A DNA stretch of 64,000 bases. Origin: REEB95 sp963762425. GTDB lineage: Bacteria > Pseudomonadota > Alphaproteobacteria > ATCC43930 > CGMCC-115725. The notes beneath the pieces are model-generated. The model searched no databases, was not told the origin of the DNA, and saw nothing but the letters and a program-made list of their open reading frames with translations. Location: the NCBI GenBank assembly GCA_963762425.1, contig CAVXKY010000004.1:1-64000 (forward strand), written 5' to 3'. Both the position numbers and the translations under genes were made by a program. This document shows, piece by piece, positions 55,719 through 64,000 of this stretch (position 1 is its first letter; each line of letters begins with the position of its first letter).

Positions 55719-56557
55719 GGAAGTTTCTGCTATCGCTCGCCGCGGTTTTACTGCTGGCCGTTCCCACCCGGGCCGGTTCGCTCAGCCTCGACGGGCCCCT
55801 TGAACAAGGTGCGCTGATCTACGGCACGGTTACGCCCGGCGCTTCGGTCAGCCTCGACGGCAAGAAGCTGCGGGTCGCGCCCGACGGGCATTTCATCTTC
55901 GGCTTCGGCCGCGACGCGCCCGCCCAAGCCTCGCTCGATATCGTCTATCGCGACGGCGGCAAGGAGCACCGCGATCTCGCGGTTGCGGCGCGGCAATACG
56001 AAACCCGCAACATCACCGGCCTGCCGGAGGAACAGGTTTCGCCCGGCCCCGAGCTGCTCGAACGCATCAAGCGCGAGAACGGCGAGGCGGCGGCGGCGCG
56101 GAACATCGACAGCAATTTGCTGTTCTTCGAGACCCGCTTCATCTGGCCGGTGACCGGGCCGATCAGCGGCGTCTATGGCAGCCAGACCATCATGAACGGC
56201 CAGCCGCGCGCGCCGCATATGGGCGTCGATATCGCCGCGCCCCCCGGCACGCCGATCCAGGCGCCGGCCGCGGGCACCGTGACGCTGGCCGAAAAGGGTT
56301 TCTTCATGACCGGCGGCACGGTGATGATCGATCACGGCTACGGGCTCTCCACGGTCTATTTCCACATGTCGCGGCTTGACGTGAAGCTCGGCCAGAAGGT
56401 CGCGCAAGGCCAGGTCATCGGCTTGGTGGGCGCCACCGGCCGCGCCACCGGCCCGCATCTCCATTGGGGCTTGAACTGGTATCAGCTGCGGCTCGACCCG
56501 GCGCTGGTGGTGGGGCCGATGCCGAATTCCGTCCCGGCCAAAAGCTCCGCCGACTAG
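55715..56557 (+). CDS. Exported M23-family (LytM-type) peptidase
   Basis: 280 residues with a signal peptide (MRKFLLSLAAVLLLAVPTRA). A beta-rich N-terminal region (LEQGALIYGTVTPGASVSLD) precedes the LytM domain (about 150-265): PHMGVDIAAPPGTPIQAPAA supplies HxxxD, and PHLHWGLNWYQLRLDP supplies HxH. Both zinc ligands and catalytic His are therefore intact, so an active peptidoglycan endopeptidase is likely. It starts within the xseA stop (GTGA) and ends overlapping the convergent lpxL by 4 bases. Confidence 0.9.
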   Translation: MRKFLLSLAAVLLLAVPTRAGSLSLDGPLEQGALIYGTVTPGASVSLDGKKLRVAPDGHFIFGFGRDAPAQASLDIVYRDGGKEHRDLAVAARQYETRNITGLPEEQVSPGPELLERIKRENGEAAAARNIDSNLLFFETRFIWPVTGPISGVYGSQTIMNGQPRAPHMGVDIAAPPGTPIQAPAAGTVTLAEKGFFMTGGTVMIDHGYGLSTVYFHMSRLDVKLGQKVAQGQVIGLVGATGRATGPHLHWGLNWYQLRLDPALVVGPMPNSVPAKSSAD

Positions 56558-57447
56558 TCCGGCCAGCGTTTATGCACCCAGAACCACTGCTCCGGATGCC
56601 GGCGCACCCAGCGTTCCACCGTCGCATTGACCTCGGTCATGAGAGTCTTGATGTCGGCCTGGAGGTCGCCGCTCCGGGGCAGCGGAATCGGTTTCTCGGC
56701 GACCAAGTGGAAGGTCGCGCCTTTCACCCGTTCGACCCGGCACGGCACCACCACGCAATCGTAGTGCAGCGCGAGGCGCGCCAGCGCCGGCGCGGTCATG
56801 GCGTCGCGGCCGAAGAACGGCACCGCGATGCCGTCATTCATCTTCTGGTCGACCAGCATGCAGATGTGCTTGCCTTCGGCCAGCGCGGCGACGGCGCGCC
56901 GCGCCGCGGCGCTGCCCTTGGGCGCCAGTTCGCCGCCCGCCGCGCTTCGGGCATGCGCGAGGATCTCGTCGATGAACGGATTGTTGGCGGCGCGGTAGAT
57001 TTCGAGCACCGCCAATCCCGCCTGGGTCGCGGCCAAGGGGGCGATCTCCCAATTGCCGAAATGCGCCGAGAAGAAGATGAAACGCGTCGCGGGGCCCCGA
57101 TGGTCGATGATTTCGCGCACGCCCTCGACCGAAACGCGGCCGCCCGGCTCGTACACCTTGAACGCGCCCAAATGCGGAAATTCGGCGCCGGCGCGGCCGA
57201 GATTGTCCCACATGCCGGCGATGATGCGTTCGATCTCGGATTGGGAGAGTTCGGGCATGGCGCGGCGCAGATTGATCCGCGCGCGCTTGCTGGCGCCGGT
57301 ATAAGGGCCGATCGAGCGGGCGAGCCAGCCGCCGAACGCCGAGGCCCAGTCGAGCGGCAGCAGGCGGAAGAAGCCGTAACACAGCCAGCCCGCGACCCCC
57401 TCGACAAGGTATTCCAGCATCTTGCCGAGGCGCCGCCGGTCAGCCAT
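56554..57447 (-). CDS. lpxL: Lipid A acyltransferase, LpxL/HtrB family
   Basis: 297 residues. Adds a secondary acyl chain to Kdo-lipid A precursor at the inner membrane. A hydrophobic N-terminal anchor (LVEGVAGWLCYGFFRLLPLD), the catalytic HX4E in FFSAHFGNWEIAPLAATQAG, EIYRAANNPFID, DQKMNDGIAVPFFGRDAMTA. The last gene of the lipid A operon, overlapping lpxK by 8 bases. LpxL versus LpxM-like specificity cannot be told apart from sequence; the name follows context. Confidence 0.85.
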   Translation of the reverse strand: MADRRRLGKMLEYLVEGVAGWLCYGFFRLLPLDWASAFGGWLARSIGPYTGASKRARINLRRAMPELSQSEIERIIAGMWDNLGRAGAEFPHLGAFKVYEPGGRVSVEGVREIIDHRGPATRFIFFSAHFGNWEIAPLAATQAGLAVLEIYRAANNPFIDEILAHARSAAGGELAPKGSAAARRAVAALAEGKHICMLVDQKMNDGIAVPFFGRDAMTAPALARLALHYDCVVVPCRVERVKGATFHLVAEKPIPLPRSGDLQADIKTLMTEVNATVERWVRRHPEQWFWVHKRWPD

Positions 57448-58426
57448 GGGAAGCGCCGCGTTTCAGGACGCCGTCGAGCAGCCGGTCGAGCTCCTTCGGC
57501 TCGCGCCATTCGACATTGACCGGAAAGGACTCGACCCTGACGCGCCATTCCAAGGGCAGCCTGACCCAATCCTTCTCCGTGGTCAGCAGCGCTGCGCCGG
57601 CCGCCCGCGCCCGCACCATCAGCGCCGCCAACTCGGATTCGCGGTAGCGGTGATGGTCGGCGAATGGGTGGCGGGTGAGCAGGCGCGCGCCGGCTTCCTC
57701 GGCGCTGCGGAAGAATTTCTCGGGATGCCCGATGCCGGCGAAGGCTATGAAAGCGCGGCCCGCGAATTTACCGGGCTCGGCCGGCGCCAGACGCGCGCGC
57801 AGCACCGTCTTGCCGGCCAGGCTTCCGGCGATTCCGGCCTCGTCCTCGCCCATCACCGCCACGGCGTCGGCGCGCGCAATTCCGCGCGCGGCATCCTCGC
57901 GCAACGGTCCGGCCGGCAAAACCCTTCCGTTGCCCAGGCCGTAACCGCCGTCGATGACCAGCAGCGACCAGTCCTTGGCCAGCGAAGGGTTCTGCAGCCC
58001 GTCATCCATCAGGATCGCCTGCGCACCCGCCGCGATCGCCGCGCGCGCGCCCGCGGGACGGCTGGCCGATACCCAGCACGGCGCGGCATTCGCCAGCAGC
58101 AGCGGCTCGTCGCCGACGTCGCGCGCATCGTGGCGCTTGGGATCGACCAAAAGCGGGCCGCGCATCCGCCCGCCGTAACCGCGGCTCAGGATATGGACCT
58201 TGACGCCGCGCCCGGTCAGAATTTTCGCCAAGGACAGGACGATGGGCGTCTTGCCGGCGCCGCCCGCGGTGAGATTGCCGACGCAGATCACCGGAAATCC
58301 CACGCACGCGGGTTTGATTCGGGCGAAGCGCGCGGCGACCGCCGCGTCATAAAGCGCCGCCAGCGGCGACAGCAGCCGGGATGCCGCGCCGTCGCGCCGC
58401 CAGAATTCAGGCGCGCGCAACGGCAT
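57440..58426 (-). CDS. lpxK: Tetraacyldisaccharide 4'-kinase
   Basis: 328 residues. Phosphorylates the 4' position of the lipid A disaccharide. An N-terminal amphipathic/membrane helix, the P-loop VICVGNLTAGGAGKTPIVLS, SRGYGGRMRGPLLVDPKRHD, and DVGDEPLLLANAAPCWV. MDDGLQNPSLAKDWSLLVID is typical of the family. Start overlaps the waaA stop by 20 bases; lpxL follows with an 8-base overlap. Confidence 0.95.
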   Translation of the reverse strand: MPLRAPEFWRRDGAASRLLSPLAALYDAAVAARFARIKPACVGFPVICVGNLTAGGAGKTPIVLSLAKILTGRGVKVHILSRGYGGRMRGPLLVDPKRHDARDVGDEPLLLANAAPCWVSASRPAGARAAIAAGAQAILMDDGLQNPSLAKDWSLLVIDGGYGLGNGRVLPAGPLREDAARGIARADAVAVMGEDEAGIAGSLAGKTVLRARLAPAEPGKFAGRAFIAFAGIGHPEKFFRSAEEAGARLLTRHPFADHHRYRESELAALMVRARAAGAALLTTEKDWVRLPLEWRVRVESFPVNVEWREPKELDRLLDGVLKRGASHG

Positions 58427-59705
58427 GGGGCGATAGCCGGTCGAGCCAGGGTGCGATGCGCTCCAGCACGGCGTCGAGCACGGCGCGGTTGTCGGCGGCG
58501 ATGCCGGCCGCCGCCGCCGCGCGCCGCGCGCGTTCCACCGGGTCGTCGAGCAGGCGGCCCACGGACTTGGCGAGATCGCCGGCGTTGTCGACCACGATCG
58601 TCGCCTTGGCGCGGGCCAGCGTCTCGGTCACGGCGGCGCAATTGCTCATGTCGGGACCGTGCAGGATGGCGCAATCCAGCAGCGCCGCTTCCATCGGGTT
58701 GTGCCCGCCCTTTTGCGCCAGCGAGCCGCCGATGAAGGCGATGCCGGCCAGGCGGTAGAACAAGCCCAGCTCGCCCAGCGTGTCGGCGAGATAAATGTCG
58801 GTCGAAGACTCGATCCGCTCGTTGCGCGCGCGTCGCGCCACGCCCAGGCCTTGTTCGCGCAAGGCGGTCGCGATCTCGGCGCCGCGCGCCGGATGACGCG
58901 GCGCGATGACGGTCAAGAGGCCGGGATGCGTGCGCGCGAGCTCGACATGCGCGCGCGCGACCGCTTCCTCCTCGCCTTCATGGGTCGAAGCGGCGAGCCA
59001 AAGCGGCCTTCCGGCGCAAGCCGCCGCCAGGCGCGTCAGCTCGCCTTGGTCGGCGGGCAGCGGCGCCGCCGCCGCCTTGAGATTGCCGACGGTCGCCGCC
59101 GCCGAAGCTCCCAGCCGCGCCAGGCGTTGCGCCTGCACCGCGTCCTGCGCCAGACAGAGATCGAAATTGGCCAAGAGCGGGGTGATCAGTCCCGGCACGC
59201 GCCGCCAGCCGCGGAAGGATTTGAGCGACATGCGCCCGTTCAACAGCAGCAGCGGAATGCCGTTGCGGCAGGTCTCGGTGATCAGATTGGGCCAGAGCTC
59301 GGATTCGACCCACAGCGCCAGATCGGGCCGCCAGTGTTCGAGGAAGCGGCGCACATAGGCGACGCGGTCGACCGGCACGTATTGGTGCCAGGCGCGGGCG
59401 GGCGGCAGCCGCGTCGCCAAGAGCCGCGCCGAGGTCACGGTGCCGGTGGTGACCAGCACCGAGAGATTCGGCCGCTCGACCAGCAGCCGGTCGATCAGCG
59501 AGAGCATGGATACCGCCTCGCCGATGCTGGCGGCGTGAACCCAGACCAGCGGACCCTTCGGCCGCTGGTGGGAGGCGTGGCCCTGGCGTTCGGCGAAGCG
59601 CTCGCGATCCTCCTTGCCGCGTTCCATGCGGTGGGACAGATAAAGCGCGATCAGCGGCCCGAGCGCGGTGGTGGCGCCGCGGTAAAGCGACAAAAGCCGG
59701 CTCAT
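58407..59705 (-). CDS. waaA: 3-deoxy-D-manno-octulosonic acid (Kdo) transferase
   Basis: 432 residues. Adds Kdo residues to lipid IVA, a GT30-family glycosyltransferase tethered to the inner membrane by its N-terminus. PLVWVHAASIGEAVSMLSLI, YVPVDRVAYVRRFLEHWRPD, ALWVESELWPNLI, LNGRMSLKSFRGWRRVP and the C-terminal FIGGSLAQKGGHNPMEAALL with GPDMSNCAAVTETL are diagnostic. ATG 59705 overlaps the upstream stop by 4 bases (ATGA). Confidence 0.96.
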   Translation of the reverse strand: MSRLLSLYRGATTALGPLIALYLSHRMERGKEDRERFAERQGHASHQRPKGPLVWVHAASIGEAVSMLSLIDRLLVERPNLSVLVTTGTVTSARLLATRLPPARAWHQYVPVDRVAYVRRFLEHWRPDLALWVESELWPNLITETCRNGIPLLLLNGRMSLKSFRGWRRVPGLITPLLANFDLCLAQDAVQAQRLARLGASAAATVGNLKAAAAPLPADQGELTRLAAACAGRPLWLAASTHEGEEEAVARAHVELARTHPGLLTVIAPRHPARGAEIATALREQGLGVARRARNERIESSTDIYLADTLGELGLFYRLAGIAFIGGSLAQKGGHNPMEAALLDCAILHGPDMSNCAAVTETLARAKATIVVDNAGDLAKSVGRLLDDPVERARRAAAAAGIAADNRAVLDAVLERIAPWLDRLSPHAVARA

Positions 59706-60471
59706 CCGGGTTCGCCGGTTTGGGGACGGTGGGATTCGCGGTGGCGGCGGCGCAGCGCCTTGCGGCCGAGCGTGCCGGGCGACAGCCGGCCGTGGCCCAT
59801 GCGCCGGTCGGCCTCGGATGTGAGGGCGTTCAGGCGCTCCTCGATCAAGACGCGGTAACGCTCCATGCCGGCGGCGTCGAGATCGGACGGCACCTCGATC
59901 GCCTCGCCCCAGAGAAAGACGCCGCGCGAGAACGGGAAGGGCAGGTGGAAACGGTCCCAGCTATCGAGAATGCGCCGGCGCCGGGTCGCGTAGGTCAAGG
60001 GGATCACCGGCGCGCCCGAGAGCCGCGCCGCCGCGACGATGCCGGGGGTCGCGCGCATCGCCGGCCCATCCGGGCCGTCCGGGGTGATGCCGGCGCAATC
60101 GCCCGCCTTGAGCTGCCGCACCATGCTCTTGAGCGCGGCCGGCCCGCCCTCGGTCGAGGAGCCGGCGATCGAATCGATGCCGAAATGCCGCACCGCGTCG
60201 GCGATGATGCGGCCGTCGCGGTGGCCGGAGATCAGCATGTGGATCGGCACGCGCTTGTTCCAGGCGCACGGCATCATCAATAGGCGTCCATGCCAAAAGG
60301 CCAGGATGAAAGGGCGCTTGGCCGCGTGGAACGCCGCCGGGATCGAAGCGCCCTCGGTCGACCATTTCCGCTCCAGCGCACCAGGCGGATATAGAGCGCG
60401 ACCAGCCAGCACAGAAAACGCCGGACTTGGTCCGAGCGCAGCAGCCCTTTCAGGGACCCCATCTCAGGCAT
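59702..60471 (-). CDS. DUF374 lysophospholipid acyltransferase-like protein (apparent frameshift)
   Basis: About 256 residues when joined. Member of the DUF374 family found beside waaA in alphaproteobacteria. The N-terminus (MPEMGSLKGLLRSDQVRRFL, CWLVALYIRLVRWSG) lies in the frame shared with the msbA 3' end, and the body is in the next frame: IPAAFHAAKRPFILAFWHGR, LISGHRDGRIIADAVRHFGI, GSSTEGGPAALKSMVRQLKA, ITPDGPDGPAMRATPGIVAA. A lost base in the short A-run at 60365-60367 explains the break. ATG 60471 overlaps the msbA stop (ATGCCTGA), and waaA follows with an ATGA overlap. Acyltransferase activity is inferred from the family. Confidence 0.82.
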
Positions 60472-62277
60472 GGGCCGCGCGCGCCGTTTGCGGCTTCGCC
60501 GCCTGGTCGGCGAATTGCAGCTTGCATAGAGCCGCGCATAGACGCCTTCGCGCCGCAGCAATTCGGCGTGCTTGCCTTGCTCCACCACCCGTCCGCCTTC
60601 CATCACATAGATCAGATCGGCGCCGATCACGGTCGAAAGCCGGTGGGCGATGACCATGGTGGTGCGGCCCTTCATCAGGGTGTCGAGCGCCGCCTGTACC
60701 TGGTGCTCGCTTTCGGTGTCGAGCGAGGAGGTGGCCTCGTCGAGCAGAAGGATGGGCGCGTTCTTGAGCATGGCGCGGGCGATGGCGATGCGCTGGCGCT
60801 GTCCGCCCGAAAGCCTGACGCCGTGCTCGCCCACCGCGGTGTCGTAGCCCTGGGGAAGCGCGCGGATGAACTCGTCGGCGGCGGCGGCCTTGGCGGACGC
60901 TACGATTTCCGCGTCGCTCGCGTCGAACCGCCCATAGGCGATGTTGGCCTTGACCGTGTCGTCGAACAGCGTCACCTCCTGGCTCACCAGCGCGATCGCC
61001 GCGCGCAGGCTCGCCAGCGAAACGTCGCGCACATCCTGGCCGTCCACGGATATCCGGCCCGAGGCCACGTCGTAGAAGCGCGGCACCAGATTGAGCACGG
61101 TCGATTTGCCGGCGCCCGAGGGTCCGACCAGCGCCACGCGCTTGCCGGCGGGAACGGTCAGGCTGACGTTGTTGAGCGCGGGGGCGCCGTTGGCATAGAC
61201 GAAATCCACCCGGTCGAAGCGGATCTCGCCGCCCGAAACCTTGAGAGCGGATGCGCCGGGCTTGTCCCGGATCTCCGGTTCGATGTCGAGCACGGTGAAG
61301 ATGCGCTGCGCCGCGGCCAGGCCTTCCTGCATGCTGGCGTTGAGGCCGGCGAGGCTTTTGAGCGGCTGGTAGGCCAGCAGCAGCGCGGTGACGAAGGAAA
61401 AGAAGGCGCCCGGCGTGCGCGCCCCGTTGAGCACCTGGTGGCCGCCGTACAGGATCACCAGCGCCACGGCGACGCCGCCCAGCGTTTCCATCAGCGGCGA
61501 GGCGATGGCGCGGATGCGGGCCGCGCGCTGCGAGATGTCGAACAATTTGTCCATGTAGCCGCGCGCGCGCGTCGTTTCATAGGCCTCCATGCCGTAGGCC
61601 TTGACGTGGCGCGCGCCCTGGAAGCTCTGGTTCAGCAGCGTCATCAGCAATCCGACCTCGACCTGGGTGTTGGCCGAGATGCGGCGCATGCGCCGCCCGA
61701 TGCTGACGATCGGCCGCAGCGAGATCGGGAACACCACCACGGCGATCATCGCCAGCACCCAGTCCTGGTAGAACATGAGCGCGATCAGGAACACGGCGGT
61801 CACCGCCTCGCGGCCGATGCTGGCGAGCAGGTCGGTCGCGGCGCCGCGCAACATGCCGGCGTCGACAGTGAAGCGCGAGATCAGCGTGCCGGTCGGATTG
61901 GCGTGAAAGAAGGCGAGGTCGGCGCGCATGATGCGCGCGAACAACGCGCCCTGGATGTCGGCGACGACGCGCTGGCCGACATGCGTCATCATCACCGTCT
62001 GGCCGTAATTGGCGAAGCCCTTGAGAAACGCCAACACGATGATCACCACCGGGATGATCAGCAGCAGTCTTTCGTCGTGCGCGACAAAGACGCGGTCGAG
62101 CATCGGCTGCATCAGCCAGGCATTGGCCGCGGTCGTGGCCGCCATCACGGCCATGCACGCGAGCGCCAGCCCTAGCCGCCCGATATAGGGGCGCAGGAAT
62201 TCGCGCACCAGCCGGCGCAGCAGCGGCAGCGAGGCTTGGACGGGCGCGGCGGGGCGGGGCGAGGCCTCGAAGCTCAA
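60464..62277 (-). CDS. msbA: Lipid A export ABC transporter MsbA-type (one apparent frameshift)
   Basis: About 604 residues. Homodimeric flippase moving lipid A across the inner membrane. The membrane domain has six helices (first near LGLALACMAVMAATTAANAW). ATPase motifs: VALVGPSGAGKSTVLNLVPR, Q-loop ALVSQEVTLFDDTVKANIAY, HGVRLSGGQRQRIAIARAML, ILLLDEATSSLDTESEHQVQ and MVIAHRLSTV. The frame slips near 60521-60526, so the natural end (LQFADQAAKPQTARAAHA, TGA at 60464) is in another frame and the uncorrected frame runs on into the DUF374 gene. The start is TTG 62277 with AGGGA upstream. Confidence 0.9.
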
Positions 62278-62390
62278 ATCGGCGGATTCCCTGTGGTTTG
62301 CCCGGGATTTAGCAGGCGATCATATCACGGCGTCCGAGGAACGGCATGAGTGTTAGCCGAGGCATCGGGGCGTTTGCAAGGTTCAAGGGC

Positions 62391-62514
62391 GTAGCACCTG
62401 ACGTGCGAAGCCAAATAAAGCCCCGTAGCACCTGACGTGCGAAGCCAAATAAAGCCCCGTAGCACCCGACATGCGAAGCCAAATAAAGCCCCGTAGCACC
62501 CGACATGCGAGGGG
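62391..62514. repeat. 34-bp-period tandem repeat array (four units)
   Basis: Units start at 62391, 62425, 62459 and 62493, exactly 34 bases apart with no spacers. Each begins GTAGCACC(T/C)GAC(G/A)TGCGA and continues AGCCAAATAAAGCCCC; units 1 and 2 are identical, unit 3 differs at two positions, and unit 4 is truncated after 18 bases. Within each unit GCAC and GTGC can pair. With no spacer sequence this is not a CRISPR. Related copies exist at 34253-34318 and 36504-36609. Confidence 0.85.
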
Positions 62515-62518
62515 CTTT
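62485..62518 (-). terminator. Possible terminator downstream of the pmbA-like gene
   Basis: AAAGCCCC (62485-62492, end of repeat unit 3) pairs with GGGGCTTT (62511-62518) across the truncated fourth repeat unit. Read on the minus strand it lies just after the pmbA-like stop and is followed by ATTT. The pairing is seen directly; termination is inferred. Confidence 0.5.
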
Positions 62519-62521
62519 GCC

Positions 62522-63865
62522 TCAAGCTCCGGCTACCGTCATGCCCTCGATCCGCAGCGTCGGCGCGTCGATGCCGGTCCTGAATTCGAGGTCGCTCGCC
62601 GGGCGCAGGTTGAGGAACATGTCCTTGAGATTGCCGGCCACCGTCACCTCGTGCACCGGATAGCTCAACGCGCCGCGCTCGATCCAGAAGCCGGTGGCGC
62701 CGCGGCTGTAATCGCCGGTGATGCCGTTGACGCCCATGCCCATGAGTTCGGTGACATAGAAGCCGCTTTCGATCTCGGCGATGAGTTCCTGGGCGGTCAC
62801 CGCGCCGGGCGCGAGATAGAGATTGGACGGGCCCGGCCCGGGCGGTCCCGACGGGCCGCGATGCGCGTGGCCGGTGGTGTTGAGCTTCAACTGGCGCGCC
62901 GAGGCAGAATCCAAGAGCCAGGTTTGCAGCACGCCGTCCCCGACCACCTCGCGCTTGCGGTTGGCCACGCCCTCGGCGTCGAACGGCACCGAACGGTGGC
63001 CGCGTTTGATATGCGGATCGTCGATCACGGTGACGCCTTGGGGCAGAATGCGTTGGCCGAGTTTGTCCTTGAGGAAACTGGTGCCGCGCGCGATGGCCGA
63101 GCCGTTGATGGCGCCGGACAGATGCCGCAGCAGCGAGCCCGCCACCCGCGGATCGTAGACCACCGGCACCTTCGCGGTCGGCACTTTCCGCGCCTTGAGC
63201 CGCGCCACCGCGCGTTCGCCCGCCCTGCGGCCGACATCCTCCGGGCGCTTCAAATCGGCGGCGAACACCGCGGAATCCCAATCGTCGTCGCGTTCCATGC
63301 CGGCGCCTTCGCCCGCCAGCACCGCGACGGCGATGCTGTGGCCGGTGCCGGCGTATGTCCCGCTGAAGCCGTTGGAGGCGACGATCGCCATCTCGGCGCG
63401 CGTCCAGGCGGCTTGCGCGCCTTCCGAATTGGAGACGCCGGTCACCGCGCGCGCCGCGTCCTCGGCGAGGGATGCGCGGCGCACCAGGATTTCGGGCGCG
63501 GGCTCGGCCGGGTCGACCATGTCGAGCGCGGGAAAAACCTTGGCGAGCTCGGCCGGATCGGCCAGGCCGCAATAGGGATCCTCGGGGACCGCCTTGGCCA
63601 TCTCGATCGCGCGCGGGATCAGATCGCGCTCGTGCTTGGCCGCGCGGTCGTTGGAGGAGACGATCGCCTGGCGCTTGCCGATGATGACGCGCAAACCCAG
63701 ATCGAAGCCTTCGGCGCGTTCGAGCTTCTCGATCACGCCCAGACGCTGGCTGTGCGACAGCGAGACGCCGTCGATCAGCACGGCGTCGGCCTGGTCGGCG
63801 CCGGCGCGCTTGGCGCGGCTGACGAGATCGCCCAGGAATGAGAGGGCATCGGGGGATTTGGACAT
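62522..63865 (-). CDS. pmbA: TldD/PmbA-family metalloprotease partner (TldE/PmbA type)
   Basis: 447 residues. TldE-like partner of the TldD zinc protease, involved in microcin maturation and antitoxin turnover in E. coli. The family stretches are VSLSHSQRLGVIEKLERAEG, NDRAAKHERDLIPRAIEMAK, AIARGTSFLKDKLGQRILPQ, GVNGITGDYSRGATGFWIER. The TldD-type HExxxH motif is absent, as expected for the non-catalytic TldE/PmbA half. It lies upstream of msbA, separated by 244 bases that hold the 34-bp repeat array. Confidence 0.9.
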   Translation of the reverse strand: MSKSPDALSFLGDLVSRAKRAGADQADAVLIDGVSLSHSQRLGVIEKLERAEGFDLGLRVIIGKRQAIVSSNDRAAKHERDLIPRAIEMAKAVPEDPYCGLADPAELAKVFPALDMVDPAEPAPEILVRRASLAEDAARAVTGVSNSEGAQAAWTRAEMAIVASNGFSGTYAGTGHSIAVAVLAGEGAGMERDDDWDSAVFAADLKRPEDVGRRAGERAVARLKARKVPTAKVPVVYDPRVAGSLLRHLSGAINGSAIARGTSFLKDKLGQRILPQGVTVIDDPHIKRGHRSVPFDAEGVANRKREVVGDGVLQTWLLDSASARQLKLNTTGHAHRGPSGPPGPGPSNLYLAPGAVTAQELIAEIESGFYVTELMGMGVNGITGDYSRGATGFWIERGALSYPVHEVTVAGNLKDMFLNLRPASDLEFRTGIDAPTLRIEGMTVAGA

Positions 63866-63927
63866 GGGATCCGGAAAAAGGCGGCGGGACCCCCATCATA
63901 TGGGGTCGGATGCGCCTTCTTCCAGCG

Positions 63928-64000
63928 TCAATCGGGCGTCAGCCGCAAGACCAAGGTGTCGCGGCTGGTCTTGTCCTCGAGTTCCAGGGAGGTCGGCACC
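63928..64000 (-). CDS. C-terminal end of an unidentified protein (partial)
   Basis: The last 23 codons of a minus-strand frame run off the window edge: PTSLELEDKTSRDTLVLRLT then PD and TGA (63928-63930). Too short to assign. It precedes the pmbA-like gene by 62 bases. Confidence 0.4.
   Translation of the reverse strand, partial: VPTSLELEDKTSRDTLVLRLTPD

Noticed and set aside
62391..62514. CRISPR array
   Set aside because: The units abut with exact 34-base period and no variable spacers, and no cas genes are present.

Overview
This is a GC-rich, gene-dense chromosomal segment of an alphaproteobacterium. The evidence is the usg gene, a DUF3035/BamF-type lipoprotein after lspA, a CIRCE-controlled groESL operon, the lipid A gene order, and the alphaproteobacterial style of the housekeeping proteins. 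A Rhodospirillales-like lineage is a guess; nothing here fixes genus or species. I saw no rRNA, tRNA, CRISPR array, transposase or prophage gene. No stretch longer than 300 bases lacks a gene.

Layout. 1-1560: a small Gly-rich membrane protein and a hicAB toxin-antitoxin pair with a palindromic operator. 1560-3860: groES-groEL with promoter, CIRCE and terminator. 3945-10551: usg, heme A synthase, methylmalonyl-CoA mutase, an MFS exporter and an Atm1-type ABC transporter. 10649-15054: a winged-helix protein, a 2-hydroxyacid dehydrogenase, rpmB, metK and ahcY. 15103-18070: a cytochrome bd operon, cydP-cydA-cydB-cydX, including two very short genes. 18080-26239: a Tat-exported molybdenum hydroxylase pair (iorAB-like), an LVIVD-repeat protein with an orphan periplasmic binding protein, a CobW-type GTPase and a flavin-dependent 2-hydroxyacid oxidase. 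26463-36507: signalling and stress genes (histidine kinase, universal stress protein, degenerate GGDEF protein), RidA, an IlvD/Edd dehydratase, hisI, a Rieske oxygenase and a MaoC hydratase. 36612-48489: ribF-ileS-lspA-DUF3035, pgi, mutL, queC, a SLAC1-type channel and a ClC channel. 48557-52520: ubiV-ubiU-ubiT (oxygen-independent ubiquinone synthesis) with rsmD and an amidotransferase. 52532-56557: tadA, purD, xseA and an M23 peptidase. 56554-63865: a tight lipid A operon, pmbA-msbA-DUF374 acyltransferase-waaA-lpxK-lpxL.

How the genes fit together. Cytochrome bd (high oxygen affinity) and UbiTUV (ubiquinone without O2) point to life across oxic and micro-oxic conditions, while ctaA shows that heme-A oxidases are also used. 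MetK and AhcY make and clear the methyl donor. The terminal operon builds and exports lipid A-Kdo.

Two window-wide observations stand out. First, nine conserved genes carry twelve apparent single-base frameshifts (ctaA, the mutase, the Atm1-type transporter, cydA, mutL, ubiV, xseA, msbA and the DUF374 acyltransferase). Both sides of each break are well conserved, so sequencing or assembly indels are the likeliest cause, and I annotate each as one gene. Second, a short repeat family (key pieces GTAGCACC and TGCGAAGCCAAAT) occurs as a 34-bp-period tandem array near 62.4 kb, as an inverted pair between maoC and ribF, and as two diverged copies near 34.3 kb.
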